Source: Siphonodentalium dalli (lineage: Eukaryota; Mollusca; Scaphopoda; Gadilida; Siphonodentaliidae). Taken from it: DNA of 64,000 nt. Below the pieces are notes generated by a model. That model worked only from the letters and a program-made list of their open reading frames with translations. It did not search any database and was not told the origin of the DNA. Position numbers and translations under genes: made by a program. The stretch's first letter is position 1. Every line of letters begins with the position of its first letter. Of this stretch, positions 10,716 to 22,723 are shown piece after piece. The stretch covers positions 260,813,863 to 260,877,862 of the forward strand of contig CP136064.1 of NCBI GenBank assembly GCA_032622095.1, in the 5' to 3' direction.

Positions 10716-12862
10716 AGTGCAACTATAAATAATAATCCCTTCCAACAAAGACCCTCTAGACATATCCGTGACAGCAGAGACACCATTTTTGTCACTGTTT
10801 AAAGTTACTCAATCCGATTAAGCACCCCTAAATTACTATTTCTTTGGCTTCGGGGGTAAAAAATATTTGAATCGAGTCGAGGAACCCACCCTTCAAAGCT
10901 CAGAGTGATCAGATATCGATTTTTGAAGTTTGTTAATTTTTGGAAATGTGGTCCACTTCCTCGAGCTCAAACAGACAAATTGCGGGTGTAAGATGGATAA
11001 CTCGAAAATCAAGTGGTTACTATTAACAATAATAACCACTTGATTTCAGAGTGTAACTGTGATGAGAACAGAGCAACATTCGTGCCATGAAAAAGCTATT
11101 ACCATATCCCATATCCACAATGACACGCGGTCCCAAAAGGGATGGTGCGTTACTTTGTCAATCATTGGAAGCAACAGTTAGATTTACTAGAATCAATATC
11201 TTAGTGCGTCGTCTCGTCTTTGGACAATAAGTGAAAAAATTTACACTTTCAACCAAATTTTTTGAGAAAAATAATTACCAATTGGAAAAATTTCCAAAAT
11301 TTGAGGTACAAGTTGAGGGATGGTGTTTAGAGCAATTATAATATTAATCCCTTCCAACAAAGACCCTCTCGACATATCCGTGACAGCAGACATTTTTGTC
11401 GCTGTTATATATCACATTCTGTAGACGACAGACTTATTTAGATTCCGATTTGACCCCAAGCTGAGTGAGAGCAACATTCGTGCCATGAAAAAGCTATTAC
11501 CATATCCACAATAACACGAGGTCCCCAAAGGAATGGTGCGTTACTTTGTCAATCATTGGAAGCAACAGTTAGATTTACTAGAATCAATATCTTACTGCGT
11601 CGTCTCGTCTTTGGACAATAAATGAACAAATTTACACTTTCAACCAAATTTTTTGAGAAAAATAATTACCAATTGGAAAAATTTCCAAAATTTGAGGTAC
11701 AAGTTGAGGGATGGTGTTTAGAGCAATTATAATATTAATCCCTTCCAACAAAGACCCTCTCGACATATCCGTGACAGCAGACATTTTTGTCGCTGTTATA
11801 TATCACATTCTGTAGACGACAGACTTATTTAGATTCCGATTTGACCCCAAGCTGAGTGAGAGCAACATTCGTGCCATGAAAAAGCTATTACCATATCCAC
11901 AATGACACGAGGTCCCCAAAGGAATGGTGCGTTACTTTGTCAATCATTGGAAGCAACAGTTAGATTTACTAGAATCAATATCTTACTGCGTCGTCTCGTC
12001 TTTGGACAATAAATGAAAAAATTTACACTTTCAACCAAATTTTTTGAGAAAAATAATTACCAATTGGAAAAATTTCCAAAATTTGAGGTACAAGTTGAGG
12101 GATGGTGTTTAGAGCAATTATAATATTAATCCCTTCCAACAAAGACCCTCTCGACATATCCGTGACAGCAGACATTTTTGTCGCTGTTATATATCACATT
12201 CTGTAGACGACAGACTTATTTAGATTCCGATTTGACCCCAAGCTGAGTGAGAGCAACATTCGTGCCATGAAAAAGCTATTACCATATCCACAATGACACG
12301 ATGTCCCCAAAGGAATGGTGCGTTACTTTGTCAATCATTGGACGCAACAGTTAGATTTACTAGAATCAATATCTCACTGTATCGTCTTATCTTTTGACAA
12401 TAAATTAAAAAATTTACACTTTCAGCCAAATTTTTTGAGAAAAATAATTACCAATTGGAAAAATTTCCAACCATGTAGGGAAATTTCCAACCATGGGGGA
12501 TCGGGGGAAATTTCCAAAAGTTGAGGTACGAGTTGAGGGATGGTGTTTAGAGCAATTATAAATATTAATTCCTTCCAACAAAGACCCTCTAGATATACCT
12601 GTATCCGTGACAGCAGAGAAACCATTTTTTTGACACTGTTTAAAATATTACACTCGGTCGGTGACCGATTTATTTAGATTCAAATTTGACCCAAAGCTGA
12701 GTGTGACTATGATGACAACAGCACACCATTCGTGCCATGATAAAGCTATTACCATGTCCACAACGACACCGCAGCCCCCGGAGGGATGGTGTGTTACTTA
12801 GTCAATCACTGGATGCCACAATTAGATTTGCTGGAATCAATATTTCACTGTGTCGTCTCTAC
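10716..12862. repeat. ~391-bp tandem repeat, about five units
   Basis: The marker ATTCGTGCCATGA recurs near 11079, 11477, 11868, 12259 and 12729, giving spacings of about 398, 391, 391 and 470 bp. The central units are nearly identical. The last unit is diverged and contains an insertion with ATTTCCAACCATG repeats near 12464-12520. No long conserved frame. Confidence 0.9.
10803..11048. mobile_element. Family D element, truncated
   Basis: TTAA 10799-10802, then AGTTACTCAATCCGATT. It follows the palindromic D form (45294-45713) to the start of the second arm and then stops. Present in only one unit of the 391-bp array. Confidence 0.7.
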
Positions 12863-13072
12863 CCCTGTCCATGATTTGCTCAATGTGCGAACATGAGACG
12901 ATAGTCTACTGTTTGGTGACTGATCACCATGCAAGCACAAGTCCACTCCTGTATCCAGATATCACTAATTATTCATCCAATCTGAGGATTTATAGTACAA
13001 TTCCATAGGCTGGTACACTAAACATACATGTCCTTTTAGATGATCTTGCTATATACATTGATCAGTTCTCCA

Positions 13073-13457
13073 CAAGCCTCAGTTTAGTGTGCCTGTCATT
13101 TGCAGAATGAGGTCCCCAGAGGGTGAATTTAGTGATGCTATCCCGCATAATTTCTATTGAAACTTCTTCACATAGATTCTATTTCTTTTTTAGTTTGGTT
13201 TCTCTATATCCACAAATTGGCAAAAGACACATAATCGAGGTTCCCAATGGGTGTACATGTACATCACAATATTCACCATTTGGGAACTTCAATCTGAGTC
13301 TATGTCTCCCAAGGCTGATGAGATCATGCAGAATGAGGTCCCCAGAGGGTGAATTTGATGATGCTAGATTGCTAGCCCGCAATGCAGGCTAGAATCACTA
13401 AATACACTCTCTGGGGTTCTCATTCTGCAAACGACAGGCACACTAAACTCAGACTTG
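13073..13457. mobile_element. Family F MITE
   Basis: Starts CAAGCCTCAGTTTAGTG and ends CAGACTTG, with F core and right hairpin; the left hairpin is reduced to one arm. No matching 8-bp flanks. Confidence 0.65.
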
Positions 13458-13574
13458 ATGAGTCTAGTGAAGGCCAGATCCCATGACCTGTATCTACTTG
13501 ATATAGTATGCATGTTATTGTTTCTTTGTTCACTGTTTATAATTATATGTTCTTAACATACAATGTATATCATT

Positions 13575-13954
13575 GAGGGTATCAACCCCCCTCCCCCCTG
13601 AATCCTGAATACCAGTTAATTTTGGGGGGTGAATCCTGAATACATGTTAAGAAATAATATGCGATAAATGACATACAAATTGACTGTTTTAATATACCGG
13701 TTAATTAAAAGTTTGGAATTGGAACACAAATCAAATGTAGTTTCCGGACGCTTTCCGGTTAACGACAGAAGAGACGCCGGTCGCGTTATGGGCGTTATGA
13801 GGCCGTTATGATACGATTAATGATACTTTATGATGTCATGGTGGTCGAATATGCCCAAGAAGCTACTCTACCCACTCATTCGGGGGTATGAATCCCGCGT
13901 ATGGCTTCAAAACACCCTGAATCCAGCGAACCGAAAAGGGGAGGTGATACCCTC
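13575..13954. mobile_element. Singleton element K, 6-bp target duplication
   Basis: A 380-bp segment bounded by GAGGGTATCA and TGATACCCTC, with ATCATT at 13569-13574 and 13955-13960. Subterminal runs (CCCCCCTCC and GGGGAGG) extend the inverted similarity. The interior is richer in GC than the surroundings and has TGAATCC repeats. No transposase; superfamily unknown. Confidence 0.55.
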
Positions 13955-14030
13955 ATCATTGATACAGGTAATTGTTTCATTTGTATTTGTAATCACGGAA
14001 TACTGCTCTTGCGAGTGTATACAATAAACA

Positions 14031-14065
14031 TCTATCTATCTATCTACTAGTATCTATCTATCTAT
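14031..14065. repeat. (TCTA)n microsatellite
   Basis: Interrupted run of TCTA units. Confidence 0.9.
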
Positions 14066-14715
14066 GCACTTTATTTGGTACACAAAATTTGGTCAGCCAC
14101 TGACATGAATTTAAATCATTTATAATGGCCGAAAGAAGCAAATATATTTGTAACCAACTATTGAAAGCTATTGCTAAAAATATTGAAAAGGTTTGGAACC
14201 AATATTTCAACCAAATTTGAATTGAATCAAATATTTGTAGGAAAAAATCTCAATGTTTAGAATAGAAAACTGTAGTGTGCAGTGTAAAACCTATGTCAAG
14301 GTGCATTTCTTGGACAGCAACCATTATTATCCAAGTTTTATTGTGATGTCATTAAAGTGGTGGGCGCGCAGTGTATAGGAAATATTTCACTATTGGAATG
14401 CCCAATTAAGGGAATTATATAGATTTTAACAGTAAAACTCTGAATTACATTTGGGGGCCACACTATGAAGAGTAATAATAGAAAAATATACACTACAATG
14501 ACTACATCTATGATTTTGTTCGATGAATTAAATCTTATAAACTCTATTGATACATGCACATGCACATGTCACATGTTACTGTATTTTATGTCAACATCTA
14601 GTTTTATGGGTGGTGGAAAGACTGCACATAATTTTAGAGAGTCACTATATAATGACTAGTCGTCTCCTAAGCCTGTTAAGTTTATGTGAAAATAAAGCTA
14701 TATACATGTAAGGAC

Positions 14716-14996
14716 TTCCTTTTTAAGGATGTTCCCGCAGGCGAGGTGGTTATAGGTCGTGGATAAGATCATCACAGTCTGGGCTAGACGAGGTTGGCGC
14801 GAGTTCAAACCCTGGCATGGATGAAAATCGGGACCGATTTTCAAGCTTGATTTGGTTTGGGGAAAATCTCAATGTGCCATTCCGATTGACACATGGCGAT
14901 TTTGATAAGAAATGAGAAGAATTTGTTCATGCTCACTGAGTTAAGCAAATATGAAGAATGAACATGCATATAGTGAGTCCATGCCTCCATAACTCT
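14716..14996 (+). mobile_element. tRNA-derived SINE, type 1
   Basis: The head has a pol III box A-like region (GGCGAGGTGGTTATAGG) and box B GAGTTCAAACCC (14801-14812). The body and tail match a copy at 35036-35312 and fragments near 34186 and 55168. It is flanked by a 50-65-bp repeat (TATATAATGACTA) also seen at 14999 and 15053. Confidence 0.75.
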
Positions 14997-15308
14997 GACT
15001 TATATAATGACTAATTGTCTCCAAAGCCTGTTAAGTTTATGTGAAAATCATGCTATAAAATGACCAGTCGTCCTCCAAAGCCTGTTAAGAGTATGTGAAA
15101 TAAAGTAATAAATAAGCATTTAATGATTTCTTCTTCAAAGATTATGTATGATGTATGATGGAAAATGGCCCAGAAGCACTGTGTCATCAGTCTGCAGACG
15201 TGTGACAATGACTCCTATCACTACATAGAGTGCGTCATGCCGCAGACAGATCCGATATCAAACATATCATTACCCCAGAGGCTCATTAATGAGGGTTCAC
15301 ACCCAAGA

Positions 15309-15632
15309 TTGATGATTGATTGATTGATTGATTGGGGTTTAATGGTCACTTTCAGTAACTAAGGCCATATCACGTCATTGCCAGTTTTAGTGGTGGAGGA
15401 AATCTGCCCACTTTTGCACACTTACAGCTAATCTAACAGTGATTTCAATGGCTGATAAACTCATCGACCATATGTGGCAAACCACTGGCCATCGGCGGGT
15501 AACTGGCAACTCCACCAGATAACGATTTTGAGTTACAAAGTCCTCGATGGAAACATGTGGATTTGAACCCTTATCGCCAACGCTGGAGGGCAAAACAGCT
15601 TGGAGTGGTTCCCCTAACCGATTGAGCCACCC
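15309..15632 (-). mobile_element. tRNA-derived SINE, type 2, with target duplication
   Basis: On the minus strand the head reads TGGCTCAATCGGTTAGG (box A) and GGGTTCAAATCC (box B), and the tail is an (AATC)n run. The insertion is flanked by identical 13-bp TTCACACCCAAGA at 15296-15308 and 15633-15645, as expected for LINE-mediated insertion. Confidence 0.85.
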
Positions 15633-16043
15633 TTCACACCCAAGACAAACATGTCAAATGTGATGTCACACAATAAGTGTATGAGGACTAATTTCACACC
15701 CAGGATGAACACATCAAATGTCTTGTTACAAAATGAGGGTATTAATGACATGCACTCAGGGTTGCTGGTTGCCAAATTGGCTAATGGCCAGATTTTTTTC
15801 TAAAATAGCAAAAGTATCACACAAAACAGTAAATTATGTGACACACCGGGAAGCAAAAATATATATTTCAACCCAGAATAAACAAAACTCAAAATAACCA
15901 AAATAAAACTCTATGATCTTGAGCGCCTTCTCATGGAAGAACCGCATACCAAATATCAAGAAATTCTCTTAAATATTGCTCAAGTTATCAACCGGATAAC
16001 AAAAAAACTTTGCTCCATACCTATAAAACCGCCAACCATTTAA

Positions 16044-16457
16044 AGATGAATAATCCGAATTAACGCTCCCAAATGACTATTTCTTTGGCTTCGGGGGTAA
16101 ATAATATCAGATATCAATTTTTTTAATTTGTTATTTCCCTGAGATATATAATTTTTGGCAGCCTGGCAAATATTTGTCAAGATGACTGTTTCAGACCAAA
16201 TTGCAGATAGATGGATAACTCTAAAATCAAGTGGCTTTGGATTTTAGATATACGACAAATCCAACCAAATTTTGTTGAACAAAATGTTGATAATTAACAC
16301 ATTTTGGACAATTTTATACTATAGTTGACTGTTTTAAGCATTATTTTTGGGCAATTAATCGATTCTGAAATTTCTGATAACTGAAGCGGTATTTCAAAAT
16401 ATTTTGTTGCTGTTGGAATCTGATGATATGGGGACCATCGAATTGGATTGAGTACCT
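16044..16457 (-). mobile_element. Family D TTAA element, non-palindromic form
   Basis: TTAA 16040-16043 and 16458-16461. It is the reverse complement of copies at 26716 and 58229; its right end GATTGAGTACCT is the complement of AGGTACTCAATC. Confidence 0.75.
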
Positions 16458-16849
16458 TTAACGACATTCAACAATACAAGATAAACGTGCGAACAGTGCT
16501 CCAAGCTCCATACCTATAAAACCATTTAAGGTAACGGTAAAACATTTGTCTTCGGAGATTAGCCATGTTAAACAAACAAAAAGTGAACGATAGGCTGTCT
16601 GAGGGCCTATGGTGTATTAAAAGCCACTGGTGGTGTAGTCCAACAAATCGATTCATGCTGGATCTGTAAACATGACAGCCATGATTGCTTGCACATTCCA
16701 TGTTTGTTCTAATAATTTACAGAATGGGATATTCTTGTAATTAGCACACAACCCAATCCTGTAAAACAGGAAAGCTGACTGATTTAAAGATAAGAACACT
16801 GGTTGTGTAAAGTGACCCTCAGAGGTGGCAGATATATGCCTTACATTAA

Positions 16850-17086
16850 CTCTTTGAGTGCCAGGTCCGATTTTTGTATCGACCCATATACCCTGTGCCA
16901 ATGCATTCTCTTATATATGCGAGTCGACCATAGGTCGCCTCGCATATATAAGAGAATGCATTGGCTTAACATTTTTTTTTTTTTTTTTTTTTTTTTACAA
17001 TTATTTACAATTTTAATAATTTATTCTTATATTCTTTAACAGACTTATTTTGTAGGTTTAGGGCCGATGAGATCGGCCCCTGGCAC
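16850..17086. mobile_element. Family C element, right tip lost
   Basis: TTAA 16846-16849, CTCTTTGAGTGCCAGG, shared hairpin, then CCTGGCACTC joined directly to J sequence. Confidence 0.7.
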
Positions 17087-17548
17087 TCTGTTTACTGAAT
17101 ACCAGCAGATTCTCCCATTCAGTAATAGAAGTACAGTAATGCCCTAAGTAATCGACTCCTTAACGCAGCAGAATTATGGGTAACTTTTCAGGATTTAGTC
17201 GGAAATATGGCTTGTTGCCATTCATCGGAAACTCTCAATGAAACTTGTTGCCATTCAACGGAAAGCTCTCACTGAAACTCTCAGAAACATTACAACCTTA
17301 AAGCAAATATAATTTTTTGAATGGCAACAAGCCATATTTCCGACAAAATCCTGAAAAGTTACCCATAATTCTGCTGCGTTTAAGGAGTCGATTACTTAGG
17401 GCATGACTGTATACATTGGAATGATCTATTATTAATTTGGAGGGCTGTTCAGCTAATAAAAGAAGACAGACAGACAAAAATATAACTCTAGTACGGAAGG
17501 ATTCATATTCTTTGGTGGGAAATGTTCAGATAATAAGTTCAACAAATG
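17087..17548. mobile_element. Family J fragment interrupted by family A
   Basis: TTTACTGAATACC and CAGATTCTCCCATTCAG match the J left end. The J interior resumes after A as TACATTGGAATG. Confidence 0.6.
17134..17409. mobile_element. Family A MITE nested in J
   Basis: TA 17132-17133 and 17410-17411. Intact J copies read AAGTATACA at this point, so this is a filled/empty pair supporting TA target duplication. The centre carries about 70 bp of extra sequence. Confidence 0.8.
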
Positions 17549-17990
17549 AATTACCATTCCATCACTACTGGTATATGTTAATTACCATTCCATCACTACT
17601 GGTATATGCTAATTACCATTCCATCACTACTGGTATATGTTAATTACCATTCCATCACTACTGGTATATGTTAATTACCATTCCATCACTACTGGTATAT
17701 GTTAATTACAATTCCATCACTACTGGTATATGCTAATTACCATTCCATCACTACTGGTATATGCTAATTACCATCCCATCACTACTGGTATATGCTAATT
17801 ACCATTCCATCACTACTGGTATATGCTAATTACCATTCCATCACTACTGGTATATGCTATTTACCATACCATTCCATCACTACTGGTATATGTTAATTAC
17901 CATCCCATCACTACTGGTATATGCTAATTACCATCCCATCACTACTGGTATATGCTAATTACCATTCCATCACTACTGGTATATGCTAAT
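17549..17990. repeat. 31-bp minisatellite, about 14 copies
   Basis: Unit AATTACCATTCCATCACTAC then TGGTATATGYT, uninterrupted head-to-tail, with minor T/C changes. There are no unique spacers, so it is not a CRISPR array. Confidence 0.95.
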
Positions 17991-18606
17991 CTTCCAACAT
18001 TCCCCAATCGCTTGAATGTTCTAGCATCCAAAATATATGAGTACATGTACAGGTACGTTTTCCTGCATGGAGGTACTCAAATCTTGATGGGACAGACATA
18101 CGGATCATTCATCTAGTCCACTAAACGCAGAAACGTTGTGGGTCACAAAATGCCATATTGTGACCAGGGGTATGTGTATAAAAAACCAACAGTGTACCGG
18201 TTCATACACACAGGATCTATAAACATGGTGCCAGTGATTCCTTCCACATTCCATGTTTGTTCTTATAAAATATGGAAAAGGAGATTCTGTAATTAACACA
18301 TAACCAAGTCATGTTAAACAGGAGAGCGGACTAATTTACAGATGTGGTGGTGCAGAGTTGGATTATTTAACATTGATGGTCATTTAGAGATAAGAATATC
18401 AATCATGCAAGGTTACCATATGAGGTGGCCGAGATATGCCTTATATTGTATACATATACCAGCAATAATATAAGTAGCTGTAGTTTGTTCTTATAATTTA
18501 GAGAATGGCAAATTCCTGTAACTAGAACATAAGCAAATTGTGTTAAACAGGAGTGCGTTCTGTTTTACGAATTATTTTAACATTGATGGTAATTTTCAGA
18601 CATTTT

Positions 18607-19549
18607 GAGATAATCTATCTCTTTGTAAACACGTTTTATATAGTTTCAGGGGTTTAAAATGTTAGATATGAATCAAAGACCCATGTCCAGATATGCTTCT
18701 ATCGATTAATATTGATTATATTTAGAATATTTTCTGGCATAAAGATGGGTGATCGTTTAGCTAACAACCAATAGTGGTTACTGTAAACAGAAACCAGAAA
18801 TTTTATTGTGTAATTTTGTCACATACATACATTAATTATACTCATTATCGCGTGTAATTATAGAATATAACAATACAAACAATCAATCCGGGACATTTGA
18901 TGTTCGATGCGTGCAATGGCAGCACTCTAATAATCTCTATCACTAACTGATATAGCATGAATCGGTCTTTTATAAAAATAGAACAAATAAATGTCCCTTT
19001 TAATCATTGCATTGTATCAGAAAATAATCGAAATAAAATCAATATTAACCCTTTACCCAACAGAACGGCCCTGTGCCAATGCATTCTCTTATATATGCGA
19101 GTCGACCATAGGTCGCCTCGCATATATAAGAGAATGCATTGGCTTAACACATTAAAAATTATAAAATTGTTAAAGAATGTAAGAAAAAATGGTAAAAAGT
19201 GTTAAAAAAAGATTTTTTTTAGGCCAATGCATTCTCTTATATATGCGAGGCGACCTATGGTCGACTCGCATATATAAGAGAATGCATTGGCACAGGGTAT
19301 AACTGTAACTATCACAATGTGGTCAAGGAGCCGGTTCCAATGATATCCATATTTGTATGGTTCTATTGAGACAGACCGAAGATATTTTAGGCCGTTGAAG
19401 CTTTATTTGGCCGGTTTTGGCCAGTTTGTTGGGTAAAGGGTTAAGTGACAGAGGCATTTCTGGATAGGGGTCTTCAATTCATATTTATTATTTTATACCC
19501 ACAAAACTATTTCAAATTTGTTACATGTACATAAAGAGATAATCTATCT
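18607..19549. mobile_element. Family I element interrupted by family B
   Basis: Left end like GAGATAATCTATCTCTT; right end AAAGAGATAATCTATC before TTAA. I sequence continues on both sides of the B insertion at 19049-19440. Confidence 0.6.
19049..19440 (-). mobile_element. Family B TTAA element
   Basis: TTAA 19045-19048 and 19441-19444. The CCGGCC-rich subterminal lies on the right, so orientation is opposite to 2254-2643. Two shared hairpins. Confidence 0.85.
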
Positions 19550-19553
19550 TTAA

Positions 19554-19947
19554 CCCTTTACCCAACAAACCGGCCAAAACCGGCCAAATAAAGCTTCAAC
19601 AGCCTAAAATATCTTCGGTCTGTCTCAATAGAACCATACAAATATGGATATCATTGGAACCGGCTCCTTGACCACATTGTGATTGTTACAGTTATGCCCT
19701 GTGCCAATGCATTCTCTTATATATGCGAGTCGACCATAGGTCGCCTCGCATATATAAGAGAATGCATTGGCCTAAAAAAAAATCTTTTTTTAAACACTTT
19801 TTACCATTTTTTCTTACATTCTTTAACAATTTTATAATTTTTAATGTGTTAAGCCAATGCATTCTCTTATATATGCGAGGCGACCTATGGTCGACTCGCA
19901 TATATAAGAGAATGCATTGGCACCAGGGCCCTTCTGTTGGGTAAGGG
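19554..19947 (+). mobile_element. Family B TTAA element at the edge of I
   Basis: Begins directly after the terminal TTAA of family I (19550-19553) and ends before TTAA 19948-19951. Inverted relative to the B copy 110 bp upstream, so the pair can form a large inverted repeat. Confidence 0.85.
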
Positions 19948-19951
19948 TTAA

Positions 19952-20300
19952 CCTTACTAAATAGATTTTCCCAAAGTTCTTCTTGTTAATGCCTAATGTG
20001 TAGGGTGTGGAGAGTGAAGATCAACTCTCTCTCTCTCTCTATCTCTCTTTGTGATGCTGAGGTACTGTGCTGGGAGTTCAGTTGGGTTGTGGAGATTTCT
20101 TGTTCCTGAGATATGTGCATGCACGTTTTGTCCCCCCCGTGCGAGTCATCATTATCGTGGGTTACTGTAGCGAGGGACATGCTTGGTGTGGGGAGATTGA
20201 TATCACCGGATGTGACACTGGTGAGAGAGATGCTCCTGGCCATATTGCAGGTGATTGAGTTGCAAGTAAAGAAAATTAGGGGAGGATGATCCTCCAGGGA
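19952..20300. other. GC-richer unassigned segment
   Basis: Contains a CT tract near 20025-20050 and a 107-codon minus-strand frame (19986-20309) rich in Ser and Thr. Overlapping plus-strand frames and no recognised family or splice sites argue against calling a gene. It could be part of the retroelement whose tail follows. Confidence 0.35.
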
Positions 20301-20371
20301 GGTTCTCAATCACTTAAAAATCCAATAAATGACCAAGTGCTTTCAACAACTGGTTATCTTCATCAGGACCA
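20301..20371 (-). mobile_element. Possible Penelope-like retroelement fragment
   Basis: Read on the minus strand: GGTCCTGATGAAGATAACC then TTGAAAGCACTTGGTC. From memory this resembles the CCTGATGAAG tract found near GIY-YIG/terminal regions of Penelope-like elements. No reverse transcriptase is visible. Tentative. Confidence 0.3.
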
Positions 20372-20666
20372 GGGATCTATTGGTTACACCTGTCAGTAAG
20401 CCCATCCTTGAAGATAAGCCAAGTCTGGGTTTTTTACCCTAAATAAAACATGGGGTGGTCTTCGTAGTTAAGCCCACCCCCATTTTTGAGCATTTGGAAG
20501 GTGAATAGAATCACATGTTTCTATCCTGTAGAATACACATCTTATTCTATTCTTAATTGTTGGATCAATCAAAGAGGTATCAAATAAATAAAATCAAAGG
20601 ATGTGTCACTTATTGTTCACACCTCTATCAGAGTAAATCCAATGGGATGTGGAGTAATGACTTTTT

Positions 20667-20766
20667 NNNNNNNNNNNNNNNNNNNNNNNNNNNNNNNNNN
20701 NNNNNNNNNNNNNNNNNNNNNNNNNNNNNNNNNNNNNNNNNNNNNNNNNNNNNNNNNNNNNNNNNN
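20667..20766. other. Assembly gap (100 N)
   Basis: Exactly 100 N, a conventional placeholder. A tandem array begins at its right edge, so the true size is unknown. Confidence 0.95.
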
Positions 20767-22328
20767 TGTGATGAAGATGTGTTGTAACCTAGGCTGCAGT
20801 CATAGGAACAACTGTTGTGATGTAAGATTGAGTTGATACCTGGCTGCAGTCATAGAACACCTGTGTGATGTAAGATTGAGTTGATATCTGGCTGCAGTCA
20901 TAGAACACCTGTGTGATGTAAGATTGAGTTGATACCTGGCTGCAGTCATAGAACACCTGTGTGATGTAGTAAGATTGAGTTGATATCTGGCTGCCATCAT
21001 AGAACACCTGTGTGATGTAAGATTGAGTTGATATCTGGCTGCCATCATAGAACACCTGTGTGATGTAAGATTGAGTTGATATCTGGCTGCAGTCATAGAA
21101 CACCTGTGTGATGTAAGATTGAGTTGATATATGGCTGCCATCATAGAACACCTGTGTTATGTAAGATTGAGTTGATATCTGGCTGCAGTCATAGAACACC
21201 TGTGTGATGTAAGATTGAGTTGATATATGGCTGCCATCATAGAACACCTGTGTGATGTAAGATTGAGTTGATATCTGGCTGCAGTCATAGAACACCTGTG
21301 TGATGTAAGATTGAGTTGATATCTGGCTGCCGTCATAGAACACCTGTGTGATGTAAGATTGAGTTGATACCTGGCTGCAGTCATAGAACACCTGTGTGAT
21401 GTAAGATTGAGTTGATATCTGGCTGCCGTCATAGAACACCTGTGTGATGTAAGATTGAGTTGATACCTGGCTTCAGTCATAGAACACCTGTGTGATGTAA
21501 GATTGAGTTGATATCTGGCTTCAGTCATAGAACACCTGTGTGATGTAAGATTGAGTTGATATCTGGCTGCAGTCATAGAACACCTGTGTGATGTAAGATT
21601 GAGTTGATACCTGGCTGCCGTCATAGAACACCTGTGTGATGTAAGATTGAGTTGATACCTGGCTGCAGTCATAGAACACCTGTGTGATGTAAGATTGAGT
21701 TGATATCTGGCTGCCATCATAGAACACCTGTGTGATGTAAGATTGAGTTGATATCTGGCTTCAGTCATAGAACACCTGTGTGATGTAAGATTGAGTTGAT
21801 ATCTGGCTGCCATCATAGAACACCTGTGTGATGTAAGATTGAGTTGATATCTGGCTGCCATCATAGAACACCTGTGTGATGTAAGATTGAGTTGATATCT
21901 GGCTGCAGTCATAGAACACCTGTGTGATGTAAGATTGAGTTGATACCTGGCTGCCGTCATAGAACACCTGTGTTATGTAAGATTGACTTGATATCTGGCT
22001 GCCGTCATAGAACACCTGTGTGATGTAAGATTGAGTTGATACCTGGCTGCCGTCATAGAACACCTGTGTGATGTAAGATTGAGTTGATATCTGGCTGCAG
22101 TCATAGAACACCTGTGTGATGTAAGATGAGTTGATACCTGGCTGCAGTCATAGAACACCTGTGTGATGTAAGATTGAGTTGATATCTGGCTTCAGTCATA
22201 GAACACCTGTGTGATGTAAGATTGAGTTGATATCTGGCTGCCATCATAGAACACCTGTGTGATGTAAGATTGAGTTGATATCTGGCTGCCGTCATAGAAC
22301 ACCTGTGTGATGTAAGATTGAGTTGATT
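20767..22328. repeat. 48-bp minisatellite, about 32 copies
   Basis: Unit CATAGAACACCTGTGTGATG plus TAAGATTGAGTTGATAYC plus TGGCTGCMRT, about 48 bp. Because 48 is a multiple of three, minus-strand frames stay open with a 16-residue period. Open frames exist in more than one phase, so this is a length artefact, not a repeat protein. Variant types (ATCTGG/ACCTGG; GCAGTC/GCCATC/GCCGTC) alternate. Confidence 0.95.
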
Positions 22329-22369
22329 GCCAGATGGCAACAGGATATAAGTTTCAGTGCACAAATGTC

Positions 22370-22640
22370 TGATGACATCATGTGATTTTGTCTGATTGAC
22401 AGATGCCATGTTTCAACCAGGTGCTGTGATGTCATCAACATGGAATTTTCCATGGTTGCTTTTGATTGACATGGGTTAGGGTATTCGGGTCAAACATCTA
22501 TACTCTGAGCCACCTGGTGTGATGTCATCAGCATGGGATTTTCCAAAGTTGTCCTGTGAGTCTGTGATTGACAGGTGTCAGGGAATCGGGTCATGAACAC
22601 GTGTGCTTTGATTCCCTGAGTGGAGTTCTGAGGTCATGAA
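22370..22640. repeat. Diverged ~115-bp repeats
   Basis: GTGATGTCATCA followed by ATGGRATTTTCC and GATTGACA recurs two to three times. Old, degenerate and non-coding. Confidence 0.6.
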
Positions 22641-22723
22641 CAGATTTCAGGACAGAGTCAGCATGTCAATAAAATGTGCTGAAACTCAATGAAAATATTT
22701 TATGTTAGGACCAGTCTTAGGCC

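Larger units (their letters stand above)
16480..18600. repeat. Diverged local duplications
   Basis: Sequence near 16640-16845 (CATTCCATGTTTGTTCT, then AGGTGGCAGATATATGCC) recurs near 18235-18445 and in part near 18480-18570. The copies are diverged and non-coding, with MITEs and the minisatellite lying between them. Confidence 0.6.

Noticed and set aside
14797-14815. True tRNA gene from box B at 14801 (also 35124 and, on the minus strand, near 15560)
   Set aside because: Box A/B spacing resembles tRNA, but no complete cloverleaf or anticodon stem could be drawn, and shared non-tRNA bodies follow. They are SINE heads.
20340-20371. Hammerhead ribozyme core (CTGATGA and GAAA on the minus strand)
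   Set aside because: Both core strings occur, but the intervening stem II is not properly paired and the third strand is not evident.
20789-22409. Long minus-strand frames (up to 267 codons) with a 16-residue repeat
   Set aside because: They arise because the 48-bp minisatellite is a multiple of three. At least two phases stay open, and there is no start context, splice signal or known family.
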